DNA from: Moanibacter sp965226025
GTDB lineage: Bacteria > Verrucomicrobiota > Verrucomicrobiia > Opitutales > UBA2987
Length of the DNA stretch: 64,000 nucleotides
Direction: 5' to 3'
Assembly: GCA_965226025.1 (NCBI GenBank)
Contig: CBDDCD010000002.1
Span: 2,294,001-2,358,000 of the forward strand
How positions within the stretch are numbered: the first letter of the stretch is position 1; the number at the start of each line of letters is the position of its first letter. A model generated the notes under the pieces. It saw only the letters and a program-made list of their open reading frames with translations. It was not told where the DNA came from and did not search any database. This document shows, piece by piece, positions 34,730 to 43,779 of this stretch. A program made the position numbers and the translations under genes.

Positions 34730-34828
34730 CAGGAAGCTGTCGGAGGTGGAATTGGCCACGATCCACGAATACGCCAAATAATCCAACCCCGCCGCGAAAC
34801 CGCAAAGCGAAGTCCGACAGATTCCTAG
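34730..34828. repeat. Long-loop inverted-repeat element, copy d
   Basis: Arms AGGAAGCTGTCGG and CCGACAGATTCCTAG, 99 bp. Shares loop sequence with copy e (45274-45372): both read AGGAAG-TGTCGG, then GGAAT and later TCCACGAAT. A separate hairpin CTCTGCC...GGCAGAG lies just before it (34709-34727). Its TAG is the stop of the following minus-strand gene. Confidence 0.8.
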
Positions 34829-37344
34829 CTCAGATTCTCTAGAATCTCTTTTTGCCGGGAGAGTCTCGCTCCTCTCTCCTCAGAAAATCGGCTGATCCCC
34901 TGAAAAATTGATTCACTATCGAGGTGTGCTTCCGCAATGACGTCCGGTTCCGTCCCGCCGGTGAGCCACTGATTGTCCCAGTCGGATGTGAGAGAGTACT
35001 CATCCGTAAGGGGACCCAGGTTCGCAGTGGGCCAAACTCGACGTGTGCCGGTTGAGACGACCATGAGATCGTAAGCAGCTTCTGGTGGAAGGATCGAATT
35101 GCGATACTCCGCAGTCTGCAGGTCGAAAAGCTCCTGGCTGATTGCGGCGATCACTCGGACATTGATCCCCGCCTCCTCCAACCTGGGCAGTATGCTTACC
35201 AAATTGAAGGTGGAGTTTGAACCTTGCACGATGACGTTGCCGTGTCGCGGCTTTCCCTCTTCGTAGTCCCGGATCAGGTATAACCCTTTCGCCGCCGCCC
35301 TGAGGTCAGAATCGGCGAAGTTTGAGCGATCTGCGACGGGAAAATCGGGCCGCGCCACTTCGATGGTGATTATTCCGACTTTCGGGTCTCGTGCCGCAAC
35401 TTCCGCTGCCGCAAAATATCCGGGAGCGACATCGTTGTAATCCCAGAAACTCAGATGGATGGCCTGTCCTCGGGGAAAAAGCTTCCAGACCTGGGGCGCG
35501 AAGATTCCGAAATGAGTGCGCGCGTCCGCCGCCGTTTCCGGGCCGGAATGTCCTGCGAGGATATGAAGCACTCCCATACGAAAACGGCTGTCCTGGTTCT
35601 GCTGACTCCAGACTCTGGCGGGCAGGTACATGAGCGGAGTGAAGGCTCCGTAGGTTCCGCTGAGGGCCCACACGCCGGCGAAAGCATTGGGGTCAAGGGA
35701 GGCGCTCTGTCCGACCAACCCGATTGCGGTGGAGGCATTTCCGGCCTCTTCGATGGGCGCTTTCAAGCGAGTGCCGGCCGGATTTTCAACAGGGCTATAG
35801 TGACCCCATAGTGATCCCTTCTCCACATTAATGGAATCGGAGAGGTCGGCTGCGACAGTTATGAAACGGTTGCCCGTCACGTAATTCATCCACTTGATGA
35901 TTTCGGAAATTGCGCGGCGGGTTCCCGCGTTCTCGCCGGCTTCCTGGAATAGCGCGATGTTCACCTCTTTCGTCTCACCCGACACTGGATTCTCAGCAGA
36001 GACCGACTGGGGCTCGAAGGGCAGATTGTTGACGCGGAGGCGCTCATCCAGAAATGGATCATTGTCGACGTCGATTCGCAACGGATAATCGTCCGGCACC
36101 TTTCCGGCAATTTCGACGAGCCTGTCGGCCAACCACTCGCCGAGGTCGTTTCGGTCAAGTAATGACATGACGACGTCTATGTTGGTTACGAATTGAATCA
36201 GTCGTTCTCGCGTATCCGTGATCGGACCCTGCCGAATGCTTTCGAATTCGACTCCGAATCGCTTCTCAAAGGACTCCGCAAGAGCGACGAAATACTCCGA
36301 GTTCATCTTCAAGGCGTAGGGGTGGCTGGCAAAGCTTACCAGCTGATCGCCGTAACCTGGAATCTTTTCATCTTCAGCAGTGGGCCAGTACCCCTTTGTC
36401 GTGTTCCCGATTACGATCATCGGCCGGCGGTCGCTCGGGTCCCAATCCTCCATCTTGCTGAGGGCCGAGACAATCTGACTGTAGTCGTTCCCATTCTCCA
36501 AGTGGATTACATTCCAGCCATAGGAAGTCCATTGATCGGCGATGTTGTATCTCGAGTATTTGCTTTGGATCACTCCCCCTAAGAGTTCATCGTCGATTCC
36601 GGCATTGTTGTAGGAAAGGAGGATGCGGAGCCGCTTACCCACCTCGAGAGCGAGCCCTTGAGTCTTCAACTCTTGGGCGTGCCCCTCGGTCATGGCGAAC
36701 TCGCCTTCCAAGGCCACGATCTTAAGCGATGAATCTGCGCCGATTATGTCCCAAAATGCGGCTTTCCCGGCCGCTGTCGCAACCCCGATGCCCGAGGGGC
36801 CGCCGTTGACATCGTTGGTCAGGTCGGTAGTCTCGGCGTGACCGGCGAGGGAACGAATCCCCCTCAGTTTTGCTTGGGCAAACAAGGGATGGTCATCAAG
36901 ATCGTGTTCCTTGAGGAGCGTTTTCAGAGCTCCGGCGCCTCTCCGAAAACCGAGTGCATCAATTGGGAGCATGGCAATTTCGGGGGAGACCTGATAACGG
37001 GCGTCGCCGGTTGCGGCATGACGCCTCGCCATCGCTTCGCCCATGATTATCCAAAGCGCGTAGGCAGTGGGAATGTTGTGACCACCCGCCAGCATGAACC
37101 TATCACAATAGGGATGCTTGGGTCGGCGGTAGTCGTAGCGAAGGCCTCCAAGCTTCGGGCCTACCAAATGCAGCGCGACATTGTAGGGAGTGTAGGCGAG
37201 GGGTCCTCCGAAGTGTCCTGTCTGCGCATAGTTGCCAAGGAGGACGAGAGTCATGCAGGTCATGAAACCGATATCTTCGAGTCGCTCCTGTTCAAATTCC
37301 TCGTCAGAGTTCTGAATAGCCGAAAAGGGGGAATGTGTGCTCAT
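34825..37344 (-). CDS. Transketolase-superfamily thiamine-diphosphate enzyme
   Basis: 839 residues with N-terminal ThDP domain (GHFGGPLAYTPYNVALHLVG; DRFMLAGGHNIPTAYALW), a GDG-like ThDP motif LEGEFAMTEGHAQE ending SYNNAGID, a pyrimidine domain containing RFITVAADLSDSINVE and GNASTAIGLVGQSASL, and a C-domain. It differs from true transketolase in length and motif spelling (EGE instead of GDG). It is clearly distinct from the AceE-like protein at 23267, so the window holds two divergent members. Substrate unknown. The TAG stop is supplied by repeat d. Confidence 0.75.
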   Translation of the reverse strand: MSTHSPFSAIQNSDEEFEQERLEDIGFMTCMTLVLLGNYAQTGHFGGPLAYTPYNVALHLVGPKLGGLRYDYRRPKHPYCDRFMLAGGHNIPTAYALWIIMGEAMARRHAATGDARYQVSPEIAMLPIDALGFRRGAGALKTLLKEHDLDDHPLFAQAKLRGIRSLAGHAETTDLTNDVNGGPSGIGVATAAGKAAFWDIIGADSSLKIVALEGEFAMTEGHAQELKTQGLALEVGKRLRILLSYNNAGIDDELLGGVIQSKYSRYNIADQWTSYGWNVIHLENGNDYSQIVSALSKMEDWDPSDRRPMIVIGNTTKGYWPTAEDEKIPGYGDQLVSFASHPYALKMNSEYFVALAESFEKRFGVEFESIRQGPITDTRERLIQFVTNIDVVMSLLDRNDLGEWLADRLVEIAGKVPDDYPLRIDVDNDPFLDERLRVNNLPFEPQSVSAENPVSGETKEVNIALFQEAGENAGTRRAISEIIKWMNYVTGNRFITVAADLSDSINVEKGSLWGHYSPVENPAGTRLKAPIEEAGNASTAIGLVGQSASLDPNAFAGVWALSGTYGAFTPLMYLPARVWSQQNQDSRFRMGVLHILAGHSGPETAADARTHFGIFAPQVWKLFPRGQAIHLSFWDYNDVAPGYFAAAEVAARDPKVGIITIEVARPDFPVADRSNFADSDLRAAAKGLYLIRDYEEGKPRHGNVIVQGSNSTFNLVSILPRLEEAGINVRVIAAISQELFDLQTAEYRNSILPPEAAYDLMVVSTGTRRVWPTANLGPLTDEYSLTSDWDNQWLTGGTEPDVIAEAHLDSESIFQGISRFSEERGARLSRQKEILENLS

Positions 37345-37583
37345 AGCGCTATCACTTTCTTTAACGGAATCTGCCGTTCGCCGCTAAGTCGGGGTTTGCC
37401 GCAGTCTGTCTGCAGACTTTCAATTCCGAGCCGTTTTGAAGGCTGTGTTCGACAAACAGAAATCGAATTGCGCTCATCCATTCAAGAAAAAAGGGATCAT
37501 GACGAGAACGTCACATCCGGATTGACGGCCGTCCGTCTGGAATCACTGGTTACGATGAGCGGGATTTGAGGCCAGCCCGCTCC

Positions 37584-38306
37584 TCAATCAGTCTCCTCAT
37601 CCGTCTCAGTGCGAGGTAGGAGAAGATTGAGGACCGTCGCTGTGATACCGGCCACTGCAAGACCCGATTGAAGGACCGTTTTCAGGGATCCTAAGAGTAC
37701 GCTCACGAGGCCGCTTCCCGTGATGTAATCGTCGATACCTTCGAAGGCTTCCGGCACCAGAGTGACTCCGAGTCCGAGGGCAAGAGTGATGGCAAGGATG
37801 AACTCGTTGCGCGGATTGAGGCTGTCCGAAGCGACTAGCCTGAACCCCGCCACTGCTACGATGGCAAACAAGACGATGGTGGCGCCCCCGAGAACGGGCT
37901 TCGGCATAATACTGATGAACGCTGCAAACTTGGGAAAAAGCCCGAAAAGGATAAGGATCGCCGCGACCGGAGAACAAAATACAGCCATCCCGAGAATGAG
38001 GGGAAATCCGCCCGCCTTACCCGTTTCCATCGCCACACTGACAAATGTAAAGCTCGTGCCTTGGACACTGAGTAGACCGGAACCGACCGGACCGAGACGG
38101 CGAACCTGGATGAAGGTCGTTATTCCGGAAGTAAACAGGGCCATACTGACAAAGTAAGCGGACTCCTCCGGAGGTAGATGGAGCGCCCCACAGACAATCA
38201 ACGGCGGTGTGATGATTCCCACGAACATCGCCAGCACGTGCTGAAAGCCACAGATCGCCGCCGTTCCGGGTGAGATCTTCTGGTCGAGTTTGAGAAGGTG
38301 GGCCAT
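37584..38306 (-). pseudogene. NCS2 nucleobase:cation symporter with internal in-frame deletion
   Basis: Uracil/xanthine permease family, but only 240 residues rather than ~450. The N-terminal part is typical (ICGFQHVLAMFVGIITPPLI; LLSVQGTSFTFVSVAME; FPLILGMAVFCSPV). The text then jumps to FGLFPKFAAFISIMPKPVLGG and GFRLVASDSLNPRNEFILAI, which normally lie ~200 residues later. The segment carrying transmembrane helices ~5-9 and the substrate-binding motifs is missing without a frameshift. Probably non-functional as a transporter. Context suggests it once imported nucleobases for the degradation genes in the window. Confidence 0.75.
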
Positions 38307-38378
38307 GCTATTTCGATGCCTGGAGTCTCACATCTAACCGAGAAGGGAACTCCTAGAACAGCCAAGTCGCAGCCAAAT

Positions 38379-38500
38379 GGACAAGGTTCGAGACGAGGTT
38401 TGCTCCGCTGAATTCTGAGCGGGTTTACAGTGAGGACATATTTGATCGAATTAAGAAGGAGGTTCCGAATTACGTAGTAACCTTGTCCCGAACCGCGTCC
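38379..38500. repeat. Inverted repeat with GGTTCGRGACRAGGTT arms
   Basis: Arms 38379-38400 and 38479-38500 (18 of 22 pairs). The left arm and inner flank match 18528-18559 with one mismatch over 32 bp. Located between the permease gene and the Ssb-like gene. No gene is seen in 38307-38844. Confidence 0.65.
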
Positions 38501-38673
38501 TGCGCATTACTTTGAATACCAATATATTACACTCCAAAACGTATTAAAAAACCAACTTTTGACGGATTGTATTACAGAGAGTAGTACTCGAAGGACGCCA
38601 TTCAACCGGTTTCTAGTCCTCCTGAACCTCAACCGGATGCTTGTGGCCGACATCAGTAGGCAATTGTGGTCCT

Positions 38674-38737
38674 GACAAAGATCAAGACAAAGATGGAGAG
38701 CGGCAGGATCGGGTCGACCTTCGTCTTAATCTTCGTC
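38674..38737. repeat. Hairpin of iterated GACAAAGATCAAGACAAAG words
   Basis: Left arm GACAAAGATCAAGACAAAG at 38674-38692; right arm 38719-38737 is its complement with three mismatches. Each arm is internally repetitive. Same design as the hairpins at 10490-10883 and 13847-13923. Confidence 0.65.
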
Positions 38738-38780
38738 TTGGATCTTTTTCCCAGCCTTGGAGTTTCCCTCTAATAACGAT

Positions 38781-38813
38781 CGAGCCCGGAAACCTCATCG
38801 ATTTCCGGGCTCG
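38781..38813. terminator. Hairpin downstream of the Ssb-like gene
   Basis: CGAGCCCGGAAA (38781-38792) pairs exactly with 38802-38813, 12-bp stem and 9-nt loop, 32 bases after the stop of the minus-strand Ssb gene. No U-tract follows on that strand, so intrinsic termination is only possible, not shown. Confidence 0.4.
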
Positions 38814-38844
38814 TAATCGTTAGTAATGGATCGAGTTTCGAAAA

Positions 38845-39192
38845 CTACGCGGCAGCCGTTACCCTGGGCTCCTCCACCGCCCTCGGGCGCTCCCCTGCGT
38901 CTTGCGGTTTCGGATCGAGGAATTCAACATATTGCCCAACCAGGACAATTCGACTGCGTCTCTCCCCCTCCTTGTTTAGCCAGCTCTCCTGTTTCAGAGA
39001 ACCCGAAACCAGGACTTTCGAACCCTTCCTCAGGTATTTCGGAAGGTGGTCCTGATTCCACACCTCGACGGGGAGAAAGACAGTCCGATCTCCCTGGCTC
39101 GATGCTATCGTGAATTTGCTCAAGGACTTGTCGTTGAGCGGGATTGTCTCGATGTCAGCCGTTAGGTATCCTGTGATGTGTGTTGCGTTCAT
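38845..39192 (-). CDS. ssb: Single-stranded DNA-binding protein-like (OB fold)
   Basis: 115 residues from the ATG at 39192. OB-fold strands are recognisable: NATHITGYLTADIETIPL, SKFTIASS, TVFLPVEVWNQ (the usual F..vvaWg.la position), YLRKGSKVLVSGSLKQESW, and IVLVGQYVEFLDPK. The acidic DDDIPF-type tail that recruits partners is absent (ends RVTAAA), so this is probably an accessory, mobile-element or primosomal-type Ssb rather than the housekeeping protein. The frame extends upstream to 39264 but the added residues look non-native. Confidence 0.75.
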   Translation of the reverse strand: MNATHITGYLTADIETIPLNDKSLSKFTIASSQGDRTVFLPVEVWNQDHLPKYLRKGSKVLVSGSLKQESWLNKEGERRSRIVLVGQYVEFLDPKPQDAGERPRAVEEPRVTAAA

Positions 39193-39264
39193 GGTACATA
39201 CTTTCTCTTTGTTCATACTCTGTTGTTTTAGTGCTTTTATGTTCACACATAGTAATTTGTTCAC

Positions 39265-39810
39265 TATTTATCTTGCTTCGCAATAAAAAAAGCGCCGATT
39301 GGCGGATTTTCTGCGAAATGTTGGGTTCAGTCTAGCGGCGTTCGCTAATTCGAGGCAATTGTAGGACAAGCGTCTCGCTTGTCACAGCTGCAAGCAAGAA
39401 GGTCGCACGTTGCCAGTATTCTTAATCGGATCTCCGTCTCTTCTCCGACCTTTGAGGGGCATCCATTCTAGTTTTCCTCCGTAGGGACCGTTCCGAACCA
39501 CAATGAGGGTCAACCGAGACGGTTGACCTACGCCATGAAGTGCTCCGCCGCCGCTCAACGCGCTAAACGGGCGGATGACAGCGGATACGCCTCACGGTCC
39601 CCCATCCGTTGTTCACATAATCCGTTGGGTACCTCTCTTCCTCTCATTGCGAAAGAGGTCTGCCCAGCATGTTTTTCCATCTCTCGGCGACCCCCGCGTG
39701 CTCGCGGTTAAATCGTTGACCGTCGCCACGCCAGACCGTTAAGGTTAATCATGGTGGGGAAGACCCATTCCCAAGGCGAGGTGTGCGCCGGACCTGAGTT
39801 GGATTGAGCG
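39265..39810. other. 546-bp gap without a recognised gene, with two small perfect hairpins
   Basis: Contains GACAAGCG-TCT-CGCTTGTC at 39365-39383 and GGTCAACCG-AGA-CGGTTGACC at 39508-39528. No ORF here has a recognisable product. The divergent promoters of the Ssb-like and hydroxylase genes must lie inside. Confidence 0.5.
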
Positions 39811-41263
39811 ATGCTTGGGCCCATTCGATTTCTGCTCAACGACGAGGAGGTGGAAACGGAGTGTTCTCCCGGTCTGCTCGTATTGGACTTTCTACGGAAG
39901 CGTTTGGGCCTGATCGGGACCAAGGAAGGCTGCAAGGAAGGCGACTGTGGGGCTTGCGCGGTTCTGGTAGGTGAATTGAAGGGAAACTTCAGTCTGCTAT
40001 CAACCATTGACCTCCTGTCTCCTTCCCATGGGGGAGATCGAGGGTAAGCACCTGGTTACGATCGAAGGCTTCAAGATGAACTCTCTGACCCCGGTGCAGA
40101 GGGCGATTGTCGAAGAAGGTGCAACTCAATGCGGGTTTTGCACGCCCGGAATCGCGGTGTCGATGCATGGCCTTTTGATGGACGACCGGAAGGGACTCGA
40201 TCTGGAGGACATGAAGTACGCCCTGAGCGGGCATTTGTGCCGATGTACTGGCTATCGTTCCTTAAAAAACTGCTCAACGGATTTGAAAAAGGAGTTGGGG
40301 GCAATCTTGCATTCCGAAGATCGGATTGCCGCACTTGTCGAAGCGGAGGCGATTCCACGTTATTTTTCGAAAGTACCGGAGAGGCTGAGGCGCTTTCGGA
40401 GGGAAGCCTTTCCGTTTCTTCCATCACTCTCGGGTGATGGAAGAGGGGATGTCGAGATTCTCGTTGCCGGTGGGACCGATCTCTATGTCCAGGTTGGCGA
40501 GTCCATACCGGATGCCCGAATCGAGGTGCTCAATCGATACAGTGACTTGAAGGGGATTCGGCGGGAAAACGGTTGTGTTCGAGTCGGTGCCCTCACCACT
40601 TTTGAGGAGTTTGGCGAAGATGCGACGATACGAGAGTTCATTCCGAACATTGCCGAGTTCAATTTTCTAATCGCCTCCTGGCAGATACGCAATCGAGCCA
40701 CTCTCGCCGGAAACATTATCAATGCTTCTCCGATCGGGGACTACACCGCCCTACTGCTGGCCCTCGAGACCGAGCTTGTTCTGAAAAATGGTCAGTCGGA
40801 GCGAAAGGTACGGATGAAGCAATTTTACTCGGGCTACAAGCAGATGGATCGAGAGAAAGGGGAGATTTTGACCGAGGTTCAATTTCCGGTTCCGCCTGAG
40901 GGAACGAAGATTAACTTTGAGAAGGTGTCCAAGCGAACCTGTCTCGACATCGCATCGGTCAACAGCGCCTGCAAGATCCACTGTGACGATGGTATCGTCA
41001 ACAATCCGCAGATCGCACTCGGTGGAGTTGCGCCCGTTCCCCTTTTCCTTCATGAGACCTGCCGCTACCTCGAAGGTAAACCGCTCGATCTTGAAGTGAC
41101 CTTGGAGTCGATTCGGATCTCTCAAGAGGAGATCTCTCCCATCACCGATGTACGTGGCTCAGCCGACTACAAACGGCTCCTTGCGCGCCAGCTCCTCATC
41201 GCACACTTCACGAAGCTCTATCCGGAGCGCTTCAAAGTGAGAGACTACTATGAAGCACATTGA
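39811..41263 (+). pseudogene. Molybdenum hydroxylase FeS/FAD subunit (XdhA-like), frameshifted
   Basis: The N-terminal [2Fe-2S] domain (PIRFLLNDEEVE; TKEGCKEGDCGACAVLVGEL) is in one frame up to ~39985, and the rest is in the next frame: SVCYQPLTSCLLPMGEIEGK, QCGFCTPGIAVS, LCRCTGYRSL, then the FAD domain (ILVAGGTDLYVQVGE; TLAGNIINASPIGD). Deleting one base in the GGGAAAC run near 39981-39987 joins both parts as GELKGTSVCYQPLTSCLLP. As written the gene is broken by a +1 shift. Overlaps the Mo-subunit gene by 14 bases. Confidence 0.85.
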
Positions 41264-43581
41264 CTCCCATCTTCATGTGCGAGGGGAGTCGCAGTATTTG
41301 GACGATGTCCCTCCCCCTGCCGGTCTGCTTCATGCAGCCGTATTCGGTTCTCCCAAAGCGCATGGGAACATTGTCGATCTGGATTTGGGAAGGGTGGGTC
41401 GATCGAAAGGGGTGGTCGCAGTATACAGGGCTGAATCGATTCCAGGCGCAAATCGCCTCGGTCCCGTAATCCAGGATGAACAGCTTTTGGCGGAAGAGGA
41501 GGTCTCTTACATCGGTCAGCCTATTGCCGTTGTCGTGGCGAAGAGCGCCGAATCGGCGCGCCGCGCTCGAGACAAGATAGAAGTTGGGATTTCCGATCTC
41601 CCTGTGATCACGGATCCGAGGGTGGCCTACGATAAAGGTGACCTGATTCACCCTCCACGGACCGTGGAGATGGGTGATGTCGATTCCGCCTGGGCGAAGT
41701 GCAACGCTGTCGTCGAGGGCCGGTGCGAGATCGGTGGGCAGGAACACCTTTACCTCGAGACTAACCGGAGCCGCGCCATCCCAAGGGAAGACGGTTCGAT
41801 TCAGGTGTTTTCCTCGACCCAAAGCCCGGCTTCGGTCCAGAGAGCCCTGTCCGTTATCCTGGGATTGCCCATGCACAAGATCGAAATTGACGTGAAGCGG
41901 CTCGGCGGGGGATTTGGCGGTAAAGAGGACCAGGGAGCGCACTGGGCCGCTATGGCGTCGCTGGCTGCCCTCCTCCTGCAGAAGCCGGTCGAGCTGGTGC
42001 TCAATCGACTGGAAGACATTCAAATGACGGGGAAGCGTCATCCCTATTCTTCCGATTTCAAAATCGGACTCACTCGCGAGGGATCGATCCTGGCCTTTGA
42101 AGCATGGCATTACCAGAATTCGGGCGCCTTTGCCGATCTTTCGCCCCCCGTCCTGGAACGGACGCTCCTGCACAGTACGAATGGCTATTCGATTCCGAAT
42201 GTCCGAGTGACGGCGGCACCCTGTCGAACTAACCTCCAGCCCCACACCGCGTTTCGCGGATTCGGGGGTCCGCAAGGTATGTTTGTCATGGAGGCGGCCA
42301 TCGACAAGGCCGCGGAAGCCCTTAGTATAACCCACTGAGGAGATCCAGTCGAGAAATCTTCTTAAGGATGGAGACACTTTCTACTACGGACAGCGGGTCC
42401 AGGAGTGCCGAATGGAGCCCACCTGGAAAGAGGCGGTGGAGGAATTCGGGCTTTCACAGCTCAGAGATCGAGTGGAAGTGTTCAACCGGAATCACTTCGA
42501 GTTCAAAAAAGGATGTGCCCTGATGCCGGTCTGCTTCGGGATCTCATTCACCAAAACCCATCTCAACCAGGGAAATTCACTAGTTCATGTATATCGCGAC
42601 GGGAGTGTCGGAGTAACGACCGGCGGGATCGAAATGGGGCAGGGAATCAGCACCAATATGGCTGCCATTGCTGCCCGCACTTTCGGCATCGGAGAATCAC
42701 GAGTCAGGGTCGAGAGTACGAACACGACTCGAATCGCCAACATGTCGCCGAGCGCCGCCAGCGCCACCACCGACCTCAACGGAAACGCGACGATTGCCGC
42801 TGTTGAGCAGATTCTGAAGGGTATGAAAGAGGCCGCGGCAGAGGAGATCGGGGCGCCGGATGCGGGAGAGATCTCGATAAGAGACGAAATCGTTCTCCAC
42901 CGTGGTGCGGAGACCAGGCTGACTTGGGAAGACGTCGTGTTGAAGACCTACATGGCAAGGAAACGTCTTTCGGCTCACGGGTTCTATTCTACGCCCGGGT
43001 TGCACTTTGATAGAAAGACTGAAAAGGGGCATCCTTTTGCCTACCATGTCTACGGGACCGCGATATTCGAGGTCACGGTCGACTGCCTGCGGGGCACCTA
43101 CATCGTCGACCAGGCGAAAATCGTCCACGATCTCGGGCGTGCCATCAATCCGGACGTTGACCTCGGCCAGGTCGAGGGGGGACTGGCTCAAGGTATGGGT
43201 TGGATGACGATGGAGGATCTGCAGTGGGACGAAAATGGCCGCTGCACCTCTCATGCCCTCTCGACCTATAAGGCGCCTGATGTTTACTTCATGCCCGACG
43301 ACATGGAGGTGAGATTTCTAGAGGACGTCGATAACGAATTCGGTCCCTTGGGGACCAAGGCAGTAGGCGAACCTCCACTCATGTACGGGATCGGAGTCTT
43401 CTTCGCCATCCGCAATGCCATGAAGGCATTTGCTCCGAAGACCGAATTGTCCTACCACGCCCCAATGACTCCGGAGCGCGTTCTAATGGAGATTCACAAG
43501 GATATCGACTTCGATTCGGTATATCGTGGAAAGATAGACTCCATTGAAGCGAAGAAGGAACAAAAGATTCTCGCGAAATAA
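41250..43581 (+). pseudogene. Molybdenum hydroxylase Mo subunit (XdhB-like), frameshifted
   Basis: Molybdopterin-binding subunit, ~775 residues once joined. The first part (41250-42338) includes RLGGGFGGKEDQGAHWA and TAFRGFGGPQGMFVMEA, then stops at ALSITH. The second (from ~42339 in another frame) continues EEIQSRNLLKDGDTFYYGQR, GGIEMGQGISTNMAAIAAR and GPLGTKAVGEPPLMYGIG with the active-site Glu. A single extra base in the ACCCACTGAGG stretch near 42330 explains the break. Two such breaks in one operon point to decay, or to assembly errors. The protein would oxidise a purine or related heterocycle. Confidence 0.85.
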
Positions 43582-43612
43582 TTGAGTCGAGAGGTGGTCC
43601 AAAGTGTGAAAT

Positions 43613-43642
43613 ACCCGCGGATTGCAGAGCGATCCCGCGGGT
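43613..43642. terminator. Hairpin after the Mo-subunit gene
   Basis: ACCCGCGG pairs with CCGCGGGT (8-bp stem, 14-nt loop) 32 bases after the stop. No T-run, so weak evidence for termination. Confidence 0.3.
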
Positions 43643-43779
43643 GAGAGAAAGAGGGTAGTCCGTGGTAAGTGCCTGATTAGCTGCTAGTTTGGGAGACTTC
43701 GCTACCTCCACCGCGAAAATCATCGTCCTCCAGGCCAACGTTCCTGCCCTGCAGAAAAGTCTGTTCATTGAAGTTCACG

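Noticed and set aside
38641..38823. 60-codon ORF over the GACAAAG hairpin
   Set aside because: Reads through the repeat on one side only; repetitive Asp/Lys/Arg composition is a by-product of the repeat.
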